Shown here piece after piece: positions 48,333-57,772 of a DNA stretch of 64,000 nt; the first letter of the stretch is position 1; every line of letters begins with the position of its first letter. The DNA is from an uncultured Verrucomicrobiota bacterium. Lineage in GTDB: Bacteria; Verrucomicrobiota; Kiritimatiellia; CAJWTS01. The stretch is from the NCBI GenBank assembly GCA_913047795.1, contig CAJWTS010000013.1, positions 1-64,000 on the forward strand, given 5' to 3'. A program made the translations under genes and the position numbers. Below the pieces are notes generated by a model, which was not told the DNA's origin, did no database searches, and saw nothing but the letters and a program-made list of their open reading frames with translations.

Positions 48333-49340
48333 TCAGCTTCCAGGCGGAAAGCAAACCAGCATGCTGACCACGTAGGCGATGTACAGCGCCAACATCGCGA
48401 GCCCCTTGCGGCGCGACCAGTTATGCTTCCATCGCAGCAGCGCGAGCATCGTCCCCACGATCACGAACATCCAGGGAAACATGAACCCGATTTCCTTGCG
48501 CCCCATAACCAGGTCGTTCGCAATCGCGGATGCGCCCGCAACCCAACAGATGTTCATGATGTCGGCACCGAGAATATTGCCGACCGCCAGTGCGCCCTCG
48601 CCCTTGAGCGCCGCCGTCACGCAGGTCGCGACCTCGGGTACGGACGTCCCGAACGCGACGAGCACCAGCGCCACAATCGATTTTGGAACCCCGAAGGCCA
48701 GCGCAATCTTCTCCGCCGACAGAATGATGAAATGACTCGCAATAATGATACCGACCAGACCCGCCAGAAAAAGCGCCACGTCCTTGCCCATTGAGCGCCG
48801 ATCATGATCGATGTCCTCAAGGGTCGCGTCTTCCTCCATCTTTCCCGCCTTGTGCTGGCGATAAAGGTAGGAGAGGTACGCCACAAACACCCCGATCAAT
48901 ACCAGGCCTTCAACGCGCGTCAGGGTCGGGGTCCCGTCGAAGGCAACAAATAGAAAGACGAGCACGGATACGATTGCGAGGAAAACCCCTGACGACTTCA
49001 GAACTCCCGGATGAACCGCGATCACGGTCGGCGCAAGGATTCCACAAAGCGCCAGGGCCAGGCCATCGTCGCAGATGACGGAGCCGATCGCATTCCCGAA
49101 CGCTATTTCCGGACGGTCCTGGACGGCCGACATGAGGGAAACAGCCAACTCCGGTGAAGTCGTTGCGAAAGAAACCAGGACCAACCCAATCACCAGTCGC
49201 GGAATTTTCAGCTTGTTCGCAATCTCGACCGAACTGTCGACGAAGAAAGCCGCGCATTTGGCGAGCACAACGAACGCGACGATAAGCGCCACGACGGCCA
49301 GGGGCAGGCTGTTCTGGATGACCTGTTCAATCGCATGCAT
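48333..49340 (-). CDS. Calcium/sodium (CaCA) exchanger
   Basis: This 335-residue membrane protein has two alpha-repeats. The first is LVSFATTSPELAVSLMSA with GNAIGSVICD. The second is VAFGTSVPEVATCVTAALKG with GNILGADIMN. About ten helices are present in all. The loop between halves is short and charged, which is the YrbG-like bacterial exchanger form. The start at 49340 (MHAIEQ) is preferred over the upstream ATG at 49448. Convergent with the MBL gene, 27 bp apart. It fits a cell rich in exported calcium-motif proteins. Confidence 0.9.
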   Translation of the reverse strand: MHAIEQVIQNSLPLAVVALIVAFVVLAKCAAFFVDSSVEIANKLKIPRLVIGLVLVSFATTSPELAVSLMSAVQDRPEIAFGNAIGSVICDDGLALALCGILAPTVIAVHPGVLKSSGVFLAIVSVLVFLFVAFDGTPTLTRVEGLVLIGVFVAYLSYLYRQHKAGKMEEDATLEDIDHDRRSMGKDVALFLAGLVGIIIASHFIILSAEKIALAFGVPKSIVALVLVAFGTSVPEVATCVTAALKGEGALAVGNILGADIMNICWVAGASAIANDLVMGRKEIGFMFPWMFVIVGTMLALLRWKHNWSRRKGLAMLALYIAYVVSMLVCFPPGS

Positions 49341-49463
49341 GTCAGCACCGTAAGCAAATCGCTCACGCGCTTCAATCGCGCATTCGTGCCCGTGCAAAAG
49401 AATTCCCGCCGCCATCCGGTGCCGGATTGACCTTAACCGCGACAGCATCTACCGTTTCCGATC

Positions 49464-50246
49464 ATGTATTTCGACAGCCATGTCCACCTGGACGGCATCT
49501 CGGATCGCGCGGGATTGCCGGACGTGCTGCAGCGCGCAACGGACGCCGGCGTGGATCGATGCATTGCAATCGGCGGCACGCGCGAGGGCAACACGTTCGC
49601 GATCGACGCGGCACGCGCCTTTCCCGAACGCGTCCGCGCTGCGACGGGTTACGATCGCGATTACGCCGGAACCGATTACGATCTCGACGCGCTCGAGAAA
49701 CTCCTAAGCGGCGACACCCCCGTGGCGGCCGTCGGCGAAACGGGTCTCGATTACCACTACAGTGCTGATACCGCGACGGCACAGAAGCAGCTCTTCGAGG
49801 AGATGTGCGGCATGGCGGCACGGCACGGGCTTCCGCTCGTGATTCACAGTCGCGATGCCGATGCGGACACCCTCGCCTTATTGGCAAACCACCGGTCAAG
49901 CCGGCAGGGTGCGGCCGACCGGCTCGGCGTCCTGCATTGCTTCACCGGCAGCGTCGCGTTCGCGGAGAAACTGCTCGAACTGGATCTGTACATCAGCCTC
50001 AGCGGAATCGTGACCTTCAAAAATGCCCGGGCATTGCGCGAGGTGGCAGCCATGATACCCGACCATCGCCTGTTGATCGAAACGGACGCCCCCTACCTGG
50101 CGCCTGTGCCCCTGCGCGGCAACCCCAACGAACCGGCGTATGTTCCGCACGTGGCCGCAACCATTGCGGATGTGCGCAACGTCGCGGTTGAGGAGATTCG
50201 AGATCTGACGCGCGACAACGCGAATCGACTCTTTGACTGGCACTAG
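49464..50246 (+). CDS. tatD: TatD-family metal-dependent hydrolase
   Basis: This 260-residue TIM-barrel protein has the DSHVHLDG metal site, GETGLDYHYS with the next ligand, and HSRDADADT. HCFTGSVAFAEKL and ETDAPYLAPVPLRG complete the set of TatD ligands. TatD proteins are DNases or act in quality control. Tat genes are not adjacent. It is divergent from the exchanger gene and 60 bp before the M50 gene. Confidence 0.93.
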   Translation: MYFDSHVHLDGISDRAGLPDVLQRATDAGVDRCIAIGGTREGNTFAIDAARAFPERVRAATGYDRDYAGTDYDLDALEKLLSGDTPVAAVGETGLDYHYSADTATAQKQLFEEMCGMAARHGLPLVIHSRDADADTLALLANHRSSRQGAADRLGVLHCFTGSVAFAEKLLELDLYISLSGIVTFKNARALREVAAMIPDHRLLIETDAPYLAPVPLRGNPNEPAYVPHVAATIADVRNVAVEEIRDLTRDNANRLFDWH

Positions 50247-50305
50247 AACCTGTTCGATGCCACTCTTTCGAGAGGATTCCGGGACCCTCCTCCCGGCGCA
50301 AAAAC

Positions 50306-50935
50306 ATGTTCATTGAGATTGCATTCGAGAACCTGCCCTACTACGTCAGCTGGATCAGCGTCGTCGCGTTCTCGATCTGCGTACACGAATACGCGCACGC
50401 GATCGCCGCTTATCGCTGCGGCGACGACACGGCAGCGCGCGCGGGTCACCTGACGCTGAACCCGGTGATACAGATGGGTGGGCGGTCGCTCTTCATGCTG
50501 GCCCTGATCGGGATCGCATGGGGCGCCGTGCCGGTGGATCCCAGCCGCCTGCGGCGCCGATACGGCGAAGCCATCGTCGCCATAGCAGGCCCGCTCAGCA
50601 ATCTCTGCCTCGCTCTTATCGCTGCCCTGCTCTACATCCTGCTCAGCGCAACCCCCGCCGCCAACCTGGTCGATATCGCTTGCAGGGCCAACGGCACGCT
50701 ATTCGTGCTCAACATGCTACCGGCCCCCATGTTGGACGGGTGGAAGGTGTACGCGGCCTTCGTGCCGGCCATGAACCGCGTATCCGAGAAACAGGCCAAT
50801 ACGGCCAGCCTCGTCATGCTGCTACTGGTCTTCGTGACACCGTTCGGTGGCCTGCTGTGGCGGGCCGGCGAATTTATCGCGGCGAACATGGTCGGTCTGT
50901 GGCTGACCGTTCTCGCCCCCCTGCTGGGATCCTGA
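50306..50935 (+). CDS. M50 site-2-protease-family membrane peptidase
   Basis: This 209-residue membrane protein has the zinc motif HEYAHA in helix one (VVAFSICVHEYAHAIAAY). A GPLSNLCLALIAALLY helix and the third ligand motif NMLPAPMLDGWKV follow. It has no PDZ domain, so it is the small YdjP/'FtsH-like' type of unknown substrate rather than an RseP. It starts 60 bp after tatD, and the next gene starts one base after its stop. Confidence 0.88.
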   Translation: MFIEIAFENLPYYVSWISVVAFSICVHEYAHAIAAYRCGDDTAARAGHLTLNPVIQMGGRSLFMLALIGIAWGAVPVDPSRLRRRYGEAIVAIAGPLSNLCLALIAALLYILLSATPAANLVDIACRANGTLFVLNMLPAPMLDGWKVYAAFVPAMNRVSEKQANTASLVMLLLVFVTPFGGLLWRAGEFIAANMVGLWLTVLAPLLGS

Positions 50936-50936
50936 A

Positions 50937-52058
50937 ATGCGCGCCAGGATCACAACCTGTGGGGTCGCCCTTGCGATCGCAATAGCATCCATTGTCTTCG
51001 GAGACGAGATCCACCTGAAGAACGGCAACACGATTACGGGGTTGATTGTTCAGGAGACAGCGACGACGTACGTCATCGACCTTGGTTTCGGAACCACCGA
51101 GATCGAGACGTCACGCGTGCGCACCGTCGATCGCAGCGAGAGCGGTCAATCCATGCGGGAAGCCTGGCAGCGCAAGTATTTCCTTCAGAAGCGCTACGTT
51201 CCGGATGCACAAACGGGAATCGCAGGCACCTATCGCCGGTTACTGAATCAACGCGCCCGGGCACGGGCGTCGAGAAAGGAGTTGCCCAAGCTTCGCGCAG
51301 CCATCGCGAAGGCACGCGCGGATATTCAGATCATGGAAAAGCGCCGGATCGCGGTTGGCGAACAACTACAATCCGCCGAACTCGACGCGAAGAATCCCGC
51401 CCAAGTCCTGGCCTATAACAAGCTGGTGACCGAGAACAACATATTGAGCAGCAAGCGGAGCACGACGTACGAGGGAATCCGGACGAACGAGCAACGGATC
51501 AAAGGCGCCGGCAAATCGGTCGGTACGTACACGCGGGAACTCGAGATATTCAATCAGCACTTTACGAATCACCGTGCCGCCTATGCGCGGCGCGGACGCA
51601 CAAACGAAGAGGACGTCTTCCTCAACGAGATGGCGCGGCGACTCGAAGGCTTCAACAAAGAATTTAGATCCTATAAGGTGGCCACACGGCAACGCGGAAA
51701 CGGCATCCTGGTCACCGTGCGCTTCAACGATTCGATTGACGCGACGTACATGCTCGATACCGGCGCCTCGTTCGTCACACTGACACCGGCTCTTGCGCAG
51801 CGACTCCAGCTCGATACGTCGCAGGTGCAACCCGCCCAACTGACGGTCGCCGACGGTCGGCGGATCAGCGCGCTACCGGTCCTGCTGAAGTCCGTCGCGG
51901 TCGGCGGCGCACGCATGGAACGCGTCGAGGCCGTCGTTATGGAAGGCGCCGCCGGGACCGGGGTTGAGGGCCTGCTCGGCATGTCGTTTCTTCGCGGATT
52001 CCTGATCGAAGTGGACCCGGGAACATCATCCCTCGTCCTAAAACGGCTGGAGCGTTAG
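50937..52058 (+). CDS. Exported retropepsin-like aspartyl protease
   Basis: This 373-residue protein has a signal peptide (CGVALAIAIASIVFG). It begins with a short beta element of the EIHLKNGNTITG kind that is common in PVC exported proteins. A charged coiled-coil stretch (~60-230) follows. The C-terminal clan AA domain has LDTGASFVTLT as the active site (one Asp, so it works as a dimer) and EGLLGMSFLRGF as the flap/end motif. It starts one base after the M50 gene stop, so the two are likely co-translated; a two-step proteolysis unit is possible but not shown. Confidence 0.85.
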   Translation: MRARITTCGVALAIAIASIVFGDEIHLKNGNTITGLIVQETATTYVIDLGFGTTEIETSRVRTVDRSESGQSMREAWQRKYFLQKRYVPDAQTGIAGTYRRLLNQRARARASRKELPKLRAAIAKARADIQIMEKRRIAVGEQLQSAELDAKNPAQVLAYNKLVTENNILSSKRSTTYEGIRTNEQRIKGAGKSVGTYTRELEIFNQHFTNHRAAYARRGRTNEEDVFLNEMARRLEGFNKEFRSYKVATRQRGNGILVTVRFNDSIDATYMLDTGASFVTLTPALAQRLQLDTSQVQPAQLTVADGRRISALPVLLKSVAVGGARMERVEAVVMEGAAGTGVEGLLGMSFLRGFLIEVDPGTSSLVLKRLER

Positions 52059-52135
52059 CCGATCGCGGTCAGGACAACGAGGGATTCCGGAGAACTGCTT
52101 GACTTTACTGTTGCCGGCTTATAGGCCATGAGACC

Positions 52136-53575
52136 ATGTATTCCGTTAACGAACAGGCCTACATCGCGCTCAGCGCGGAGCACGACCTGATACCCGTCTA
52201 TCTCGAGGTCCTCGTGGACGACGAGACGCCGTTGTCTGTTTTGCGCCGTTTTGCCGACCGCGAGAACACCTTTCTCCTGGAGAGCCTGGCGGGCGGCGAG
52301 ACGTGGGGCCGCTACTCCTTTATCGGCGTCGACTGCGAACCCTACCTCGATGTTGACCACGCCCGGGGTCCGACCGGTGAACTCGAGCGCCTGCGCGAGA
52401 TCTATCGGGCCCTGCGCGTGGCCCAGGTCCCGGATGTTCCGCGCTTTTTCGGCGGGGTCGTGGGTTATATCGCTTACGAAGGCGTCGCCGAGATGGAGCA
52501 CTTGCCGGACCCCAAGCCCTCGCGCACCGTCGAACCGCGCAGCCGCTTCATGCGCGTCGATCAGTTGATTGTCTTCGACGGCGTACGACACACCTGCAAA
52601 ATTATCGTCTGCTCGCGCCCGGGCGACGCCGCCTCCCCCGCGCAGGCTTACCGGCAAGCGCTGGCAGACATCGCGGCCATCCAGGCCACCCTGCAAGAGC
52701 CGGGCGCGACCGCTGAAGCCCGCGCCTATCCTGCGGTGACCTTCGAATCGAACATGACGGAGGAGGTCTACAAGGACATCGTGGCGCGCACGAAGGAGTA
52801 CATCCGCAATGGCGATATCATCCAGGCCGTATTGAGTCAGCGGTTCAGTGCGCAAACCGAGATCCCGCCGCTACAGCTCTACCGTGCCTTACGCTTGCTC
52901 AATCCGGCACCGTATACGTTCTTTCTCAAGATGGGCGACCGGGCGCTGGTCGGGTCCTCGCCCGAGGTGATGGTGCGTTTGACAGACGACCTTATCGAGT
53001 TGCGACCGATTGCGGGCACCAAGCCACGCGGCGCCACACCCGCCGAGGATCGCGCCCTGGAGAAAGCCTTGCTGGATGACGAAAAGGAGCAAGCGGAGCA
53101 CGTGATGCTGGTCGACCTGGGCCGCAATGACCTCGGTCGCGTAGCCGTAGCGGGCAGTGTCAATGTGACGGAATACATGACCGTTGAGCGCTACAGCCAC
53201 GTGATGCACATCGTGTCGCACGTCGTCGGCACGTTGAAAAAGGGTTGCGATGCATTCGATGTCCTGAAGGCGACATTCCCGGCGGGGACCCTCTCGGGGG
53301 CGCCGAAGATTCGCGCCATGGAGATCATCAACGAGCTGGAGCCCGAACCACGCGGCGTCTATGGCGGGGCGGTGGGCTACATCGGTTACGACGGAAACAT
53401 GGACCTTGCGATCACGATACGTACGCTGAAAGTCAGCGGTGGCACCGTTTCCGTGCAGGCGGGGGCCGGCATCGTGTATGATTCTGACCCTCAACGTGAA
53501 TTCGAGGAGTGCCAGCACAAGGCACGCGGCATGCAAAAAGCCGTTGAACTCGCGGCAAGGGGGTTGAAGCTCTGA
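52136..53575 (+). CDS. trpE: Anthranilate synthase component I
   Basis: TrpE makes anthranilate from chorismate in tryptophan synthesis. The 479-residue protein has the N-terminal Trp-binding region (FLLESLAGGETWGRYSFIG), then ELRPIAGTKPRGATPAEDRA, LVDLGRNDLGRV, and TLSGAPKIRAMEII, the chorismate site. A weak TTGACT/TATAGG pair with only a 15-base spacer lies ~10 bases before the ATG. It is 77 bp after the protease gene. I see no leader peptide with tandem Trp codons, so classic attenuation is not supported. TrpG's start overlaps its stop (TGATG). Confidence 0.95.
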   Translation: MYSVNEQAYIALSAEHDLIPVYLEVLVDDETPLSVLRRFADRENTFLLESLAGGETWGRYSFIGVDCEPYLDVDHARGPTGELERLREIYRALRVAQVPDVPRFFGGVVGYIAYEGVAEMEHLPDPKPSRTVEPRSRFMRVDQLIVFDGVRHTCKIIVCSRPGDAASPAQAYRQALADIAAIQATLQEPGATAEARAYPAVTFESNMTEEVYKDIVARTKEYIRNGDIIQAVLSQRFSAQTEIPPLQLYRALRLLNPAPYTFFLKMGDRALVGSSPEVMVRLTDDLIELRPIAGTKPRGATPAEDRALEKALLDDEKEQAEHVMLVDLGRNDLGRVAVAGSVNVTEYMTVERYSHVMHIVSHVVGTLKKGCDAFDVLKATFPAGTLSGAPKIRAMEIINELEPEPRGVYGGAVGYIGYDGNMDLAITIRTLKVSGGTVSVQAGAGIVYDSDPQREFEECQHKARGMQKAVELAARGLKL

Positions 53576-54165
53576 TGTTGCTGTTGATCGATAACTACGA
53601 CTCTTTCTCATACAACCTGGTGCAGGCCCTGGCCGTACTCGGCGCAGAGGTCAAGGTTGTGCGCAACGACGAGATTTCGGTCGCGGACGCCGTCGCCGCG
53701 GGACCTGCGGCGGTCGTGATCTCCCCGGGCCCCTGCACGCCGAAAGAAGCCGGCATATCGGTCGAGCTGATCAAGCGCATCTCGGGCGAAGTCCCGATAC
53801 TGGGCGTCTGCCTCGGGCATCAATCTGTCGCGGCCGCGTTCGGCGCGGAAATTGTGCATGCCGAACAGATCATGCACGGCAAAACATCGATGGTGCGCCA
53901 CGAGGGTGGCGCTCTCTACAAAGGCCTGGACAACCCTTTCGTCGCCGGACGCTATCATTCGCTGGCGGTGCAGCAGGCCAGCGTGCCGGAGGACCTGGTG
54001 CCGGACGCCTGGAGTGAGGACGGCGAAATCATGGGCTTCCATCACAGAACACATCCAACTTGCGGCGTGCAGTTCCATCCCGAGTCGGTCCTGACGCCCG
54101 ACGGCAACAAGTTGCTGGAAAATTTCCTGGCCATGGCCGCGCAATTCGGGCAACAGCCGACGTAG
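53575..54165 (+). CDS. trpG: Anthranilate synthase glutamine amidotransferase component
   Basis: This 196-residue class I glutamine amidotransferase has DNYDSFSYNLVQ at the start, the nucleophile Cys79 in GVCLGHQS, and the His/Glu pair in FHPESVLTPDGN. It supplies ammonia to TrpE. It overlaps trpE by one base (TGATG), so the two subunits are made together. It may also serve PabB. Confidence 0.95.
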   Translation: MLLLIDNYDSFSYNLVQALAVLGAEVKVVRNDEISVADAVAAGPAAVVISPGPCTPKEAGISVELIKRISGEVPILGVCLGHQSVAAAFGAEIVHAEQIMHGKTSMVRHEGGALYKGLDNPFVAGRYHSLAVQQASVPEDLVPDAWSEDGEIMGFHHRTHPTCGVQFHPESVLTPDGNKLLENFLAMAAQFGQQPT

Positions 54166-54208
54166 AACGCGGCTGCCATGTCCCGGCGATAAAGGAGGAG
54201 ATCATCGC

Positions 54209-55213
54209 GTGAAAGAATATATCGAACGCCTGATTGACGGTAGCGATCTGACGCAATCCGACATGCGGGCCGCCATGGACCTGATCATGGGCGGCGAGGT
54301 GCCCGGCACGCAGATTGCCGCATTTCTGGTTGCCCTGCGCGCCAAGGGCGAAACCGTCGAAGAAGTCGCCGGTGGCGCCGCTTCGATGCGCGCGCACGCG
54401 GTCACGATCGACGCCGGCGATCTGCCGGTTGTCGATACCTGTGGCACCGGCGGCGACGGATCCGGAACGTTTAACATTTCTACCGCAGCGGCGCTGGTCA
54501 CCGCCGGGGCCGGCGTGCCGGTCGCCAAGCATGGCAACAAGGCGATGAGCAGCCAATGCGGTTCCGCCGACGTATTGGCAGAGTTGGGCGTTAATCTCGA
54601 AGCCGGCCCGGATCAGGTCGCCAACTGTATCCGCACGGCGGGGATCGGTTTCCTGTTTGCGCCGATGATGCACCCGGCGATGAAATTCGCGGGCCCCGTT
54701 CGCCGCGAGTTGGGCATCCGCACCGTGTTCAACATGCTCGGCCCACTAACCAACCCCGCCGGCGCACGCCGGCAGGTGATCGGCACCTTCGACGCGGCGC
54801 TGACTGAATTGTTCGCCGGCGTTCTGCTGGCGCTCGGCAGCGAGCGCGCGTTCTGTGTGCACGGCAACGATGGGTTGGACGAGATCTCGACGACCGCAAC
54901 GACACGTGTCAGCGAACTGCACACGGGAGAGGTCACGACATACGATTTCGATCCACAACCGCTGATCGGTGAGCTTGCGCGGCCGGAAGACCTGGCCGGT
55001 GGCGACGCGACGGTCAACGCGGCCATCATCCGCGATGTTCTCGACGGCGAGAAGTCCGCGCGGCGGGATATTGTATGCCTGAACGCCGCTGCCGCGATTG
55101 TCGCCGGCGGGGTTGCCGACGACCTGGAGCAGGGCTATGCGGCAGCGCAGGCTGCGATCGACTCGGGCCGGGCGGCGGCGGCTCTGGAGGCCCTGGTCAA
55201 GACCAGCGCCTGA
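54209..55213 (+). CDS. trpD: Anthranilate phosphoribosyltransferase
   Basis: This enzyme adds phosphoribose from PRPP to anthranilate. The 334-residue protein has the PRPP loop CGTGGDGSGTFNIST and KHGNKAMSSQCGSADVLAELG. The start is GTG at 54209, eight bases after the near-perfect ribosome site AAAGGAGGAG. It is the third trp gene in the row; trpC, trpF, trpB and trpA are not found before the convergent FmdB-type gene, 12 bp past the stop. Confidence 0.95.
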   Translation: MKEYIERLIDGSDLTQSDMRAAMDLIMGGEVPGTQIAAFLVALRAKGETVEEVAGGAASMRAHAVTIDAGDLPVVDTCGTGGDGSGTFNISTAAALVTAGAGVPVAKHGNKAMSSQCGSADVLAELGVNLEAGPDQVANCIRTAGIGFLFAPMMHPAMKFAGPVRRELGIRTVFNMLGPLTNPAGARRQVIGTFDAALTELFAGVLLALGSERAFCVHGNDGLDEISTTATTRVSELHTGEVTTYDFDPQPLIGELARPEDLAGGDATVNAAIIRDVLDGEKSARRDIVCLNAAAAIVAGGVADDLEQGYAAAQAAIDSGRAAAALEALVKTSA

Positions 55214-55225
55214 CCCGCGCGGCGC

Positions 55226-55720
55226 CTACATCTCGTAGAGCGTCTCATCCCGTTGCGGCGGCGGGCGGCGGCGAGATTGGGCACCGGCTCCTCCTTCGGG
55301 CACGTTGAACGGATCTTCGCTCGCAAGCGCGTCGCCCATTTCCGCTTCGATCGCTTCGGGATCCTCCCCTGCCTCCAGCCGCGACAGGGCTTCGCGCATG
55401 CCCTCGCCAAGCTCCATGCCGGTCATGTTGCTGAATTTGCGTAGCAGGTCAGCCGCCTGGCGCGGATTGTCCTCACTGATCGTTTCCGCCTCGCCCGCCA
55501 ACTGTTCCAGGGCGCGCTCCATTTTCTGATCATCGAGGGGCAGATCGCCGGCGGGCTCGCCCTCCTTCGCCTGACCGATGGACGCAAACGCCGAAACCTG
55601 TTTCTCAAGTTTCTTGCGCGATTTACAGGCCGGACAGGTGGGGCGATCAGTGGTGACACGCTTCGACAGGAAGCTGTAGATCGTATGGCAGTCCGGACAA
55701 TAGAATTCGTAAATAGGCAT
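55226..55720 (-). CDS. FmdB-type zinc-ribbon protein
   Basis: This 164-residue protein has an N-terminal zinc ribbon (MPIYEFYCPDCHTIYSFLS and RPTCPACKSRK, four Cys in two CX2C knuckles). A helical, acidic body and a basic end follow. The zinc ribbon is the FmdB regulator type, widespread and without a firm role. It starts 37 bp after the topoisomerase VI-B stop on the same strand, so they may share a transcript. Confidence 0.85.
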   Translation of the reverse strand: MPIYEFYCPDCHTIYSFLSKRVTTDRPTCPACKSRKKLEKQVSAFASIGQAKEGEPAGDLPLDDQKMERALEQLAGEAETISEDNPRQAADLLRKFSNMTGMELGEGMREALSRLEAGEDPEAIEAEMGDALASEDPFNVPEGGAGAQSRRRPPPQRDETLYEM

Positions 55721-55757
55721 CGTCTACATTGGCCTCACCCGATTGGACGCGTGGCGT

Positions 55758-57542
55758 TCACGTCTCAAGGTGCGTGCGTTCGAGCATCTGGTTCAGGTTT
55801 TTGACAACCGCTTTCTCCTGGCGATCGCTGAGTTTCAAGATCTGCTTCAGGCCAAGGGCGAGATGCGGAATGTACAGCACCATGTAGTTACGCTTGCGCT
55901 CGACCTCTTCCTCGCGCTTGCGGCGACTGAGATAGACCGCGAGGCGCCGGCCGCATTCCTGCAGACCGTAAACGATTTCGCGAATGATTTCGGGATAATG
56001 CGCGACCGCCTCCTTGCTCTCGCTCGTGAACGGCACCCAAACACTCGCGATGTGCACCATGATCACCATGGGGCCGACCGGCGGCGCGCCACGCGGCTGT
56101 GAGAGGCCGTAGGCCTTCCAGTTGACGTCGGTGCAGCCCTTGGTTATCGCGCAAGCGCCCCCCATGTACAGCAAGGGGACGCGATTGGCATAACGCATCA
56201 GACGCACAGGGTTATCCGCATTCAGATCCTCGTTCTCGCCCGGCTTGGCGTAGGCCAGCCCGACCTCAATTTGAAACGGATTGCCGCGGTAGACGGCCGG
56301 CGGGCGGGTTATCGCCGTATAGAAATCCGCGTTGATCTCTTTCTTAAGGCCCAACAGCAGCTGGTCTTCGCCGATCGGCGCCAGGCAATCGGTGGGCGGA
56401 CGCATCAGCTTCGTGGCGTTGATCGCCCTGTAGAGCGCTTCGCTTTCCTGGTGGGCGATCCGCGTCGGGTTGGCCTTCGGGTTCAACTTGGCGGCTTCGC
56501 AAATCTTCTGCGCCGTCTGGCTGCTGACCCGCGAGAAATCCTGTGCGAGGGCGGACCGCAGCGTGCGCGCCGTGCTGTCTTTCAAAATCTGGGCCAGCGT
56601 GCCGAGTTCGACGCCATGCGGATGCGGCTTGATTTCGTTGGGTTGATCCGGCAACTGCTTGCTGACCCGCTCGAAGAAGCTCCAGCCGACATCCGGGGCC
56701 GGAGCTTCCGGCGCAGCGGCTTTCTTTTTGCCGGTCTTCTTCGGCACCTCGTCATCTTTGCCGTTCGTGATCAGCCGAACGCGGTAGTAGGACTGCAGGT
56801 GCGGGTTGGCGATCGCACATTGCTTAAGGTACTCGTCGACGGACTGCTTGCCCCGAACGTAGGCCGCCTCCATCTCGATCGAGACGCAGGTTCCACGGCG
56901 AGCAACAATCGCCTTACCGGGCTTGCCGTCCCGCGACGGATAAAACTCCGGGCGCCAATCGATCGGCTCGTCTTTCAAGATCGTGGGCTTGTTGCGCCTG
57001 GTATCCACCTGCACTTCGATGCAATGGGCGGTGCGGCCCACCTTGGAATAGATCCGGGTCGAACTGCCCGTGGTGAGTTGGCCATACATCCCGGCCGCAC
57101 TGATGCCGATGCCCTGCTGTCCGCGAGACATGCGCAGGCGGTGAAACTTGGAACCATATAGCAATTTGGCGAAGATCTGCGGGATCTGATTGCGCACAAC
57201 GCCTGGCCCATTATCCGTCACCGACACACGAAAGCGCGTATCGCCCGTCTGTTCGATATCAACGCTGACCTCGGGCAGCACGCCCGCCTCTTCGCAGGCG
57301 TCGAGCGCATTGTCCACCGCTTCCTTGACGGTTGTCAGTAGCGCGCGGCGCGGGTTGTCGAAGCCCAGCAGATGCCGGTTCTTCAGGAAAAACTCTGATA
57401 CGGAAATGTCGCGCTGTTTCTTGCCGAGGGACTCGGCGGTCTCGACCGGCGCGCGACGGGTCGCGGCACGCGCGGCACCCTTGCCGGCCGCTTTCTTCGC
57501 CGGACGCGCCTTGCTTGATCGTGCCGCCTTCTTCTTCGCCAT
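55758..57542 (-). CDS. top6B: DNA topoisomerase VI subunit B
   Basis: Subunit B holds the GHKL ATPase that drives DNA passage. The 594-residue protein has a Lys/Ala-rich basic N-tail (1-40), then the Bergerat fold: N-box EAVDNALDA at 74-82, DNGPG at 110-114, and GQQGIGISAA at 141-150. A helix-two-turns-helix region and the transducer domain follow, the latter with NRVPLLYMGGA and HIASVWVPFTSESKEAVA, both typical of archaeal Top6B. The basic tail adds ~40 residues to the archaeal length. Subunit A is not next to it or anywhere in the window. Topo VI is archaeal and plant-like; bacterial cases are sporadic, which suggests old transfer. The FmdB-type gene follows by 37 bp. Confidence 0.93.
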   Translation of the reverse strand: MAKKKAARSSKARPAKKAAGKGAARAATRRAPVETAESLGKKQRDISVSEFFLKNRHLLGFDNPRRALLTTVKEAVDNALDACEEAGVLPEVSVDIEQTGDTRFRVSVTDNGPGVVRNQIPQIFAKLLYGSKFHRLRMSRGQQGIGISAAGMYGQLTTGSSTRIYSKVGRTAHCIEVQVDTRRNKPTILKDEPIDWRPEFYPSRDGKPGKAIVARRGTCVSIEMEAAYVRGKQSVDEYLKQCAIANPHLQSYYRVRLITNGKDDEVPKKTGKKKAAAPEAPAPDVGWSFFERVSKQLPDQPNEIKPHPHGVELGTLAQILKDSTARTLRSALAQDFSRVSSQTAQKICEAAKLNPKANPTRIAHQESEALYRAINATKLMRPPTDCLAPIGEDQLLLGLKKEINADFYTAITRPPAVYRGNPFQIEVGLAYAKPGENEDLNADNPVRLMRYANRVPLLYMGGACAITKGCTDVNWKAYGLSQPRGAPPVGPMVIMVHIASVWVPFTSESKEAVAHYPEIIREIVYGLQECGRRLAVYLSRRKREEEVERKRNYMVLYIPHLALGLKQILKLSDRQEKAVVKNLNQMLERTHLET

Positions 57543-57772
57543 GGGCGAGTATTAGGACAAACGATGGCATGGTTCAAGATCACGTTTAGCCTGAGTCGTT
57601 CTTGCCGGCGGAAGGCCCACCAAAAGCCTTCTCGAATCGTCGTCGAGAGAACCTGCGCGCCGGGGCCAATACGTCCTTGCTGCGCCGGGGCAAACAATGG
57701 TTCTACACTTGCATTTGAGGCAAACTCGCATAGTCTGTGTCGCTGCTGATTAACTTCGCGCGCACGGCACCG

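Noticed and set aside
52059..52135. Tryptophan leader peptide/attenuator before trpE
   Set aside because: No short frame with adjacent Trp codons and no terminator-antiterminator pair is visible in the 77-bp gap.
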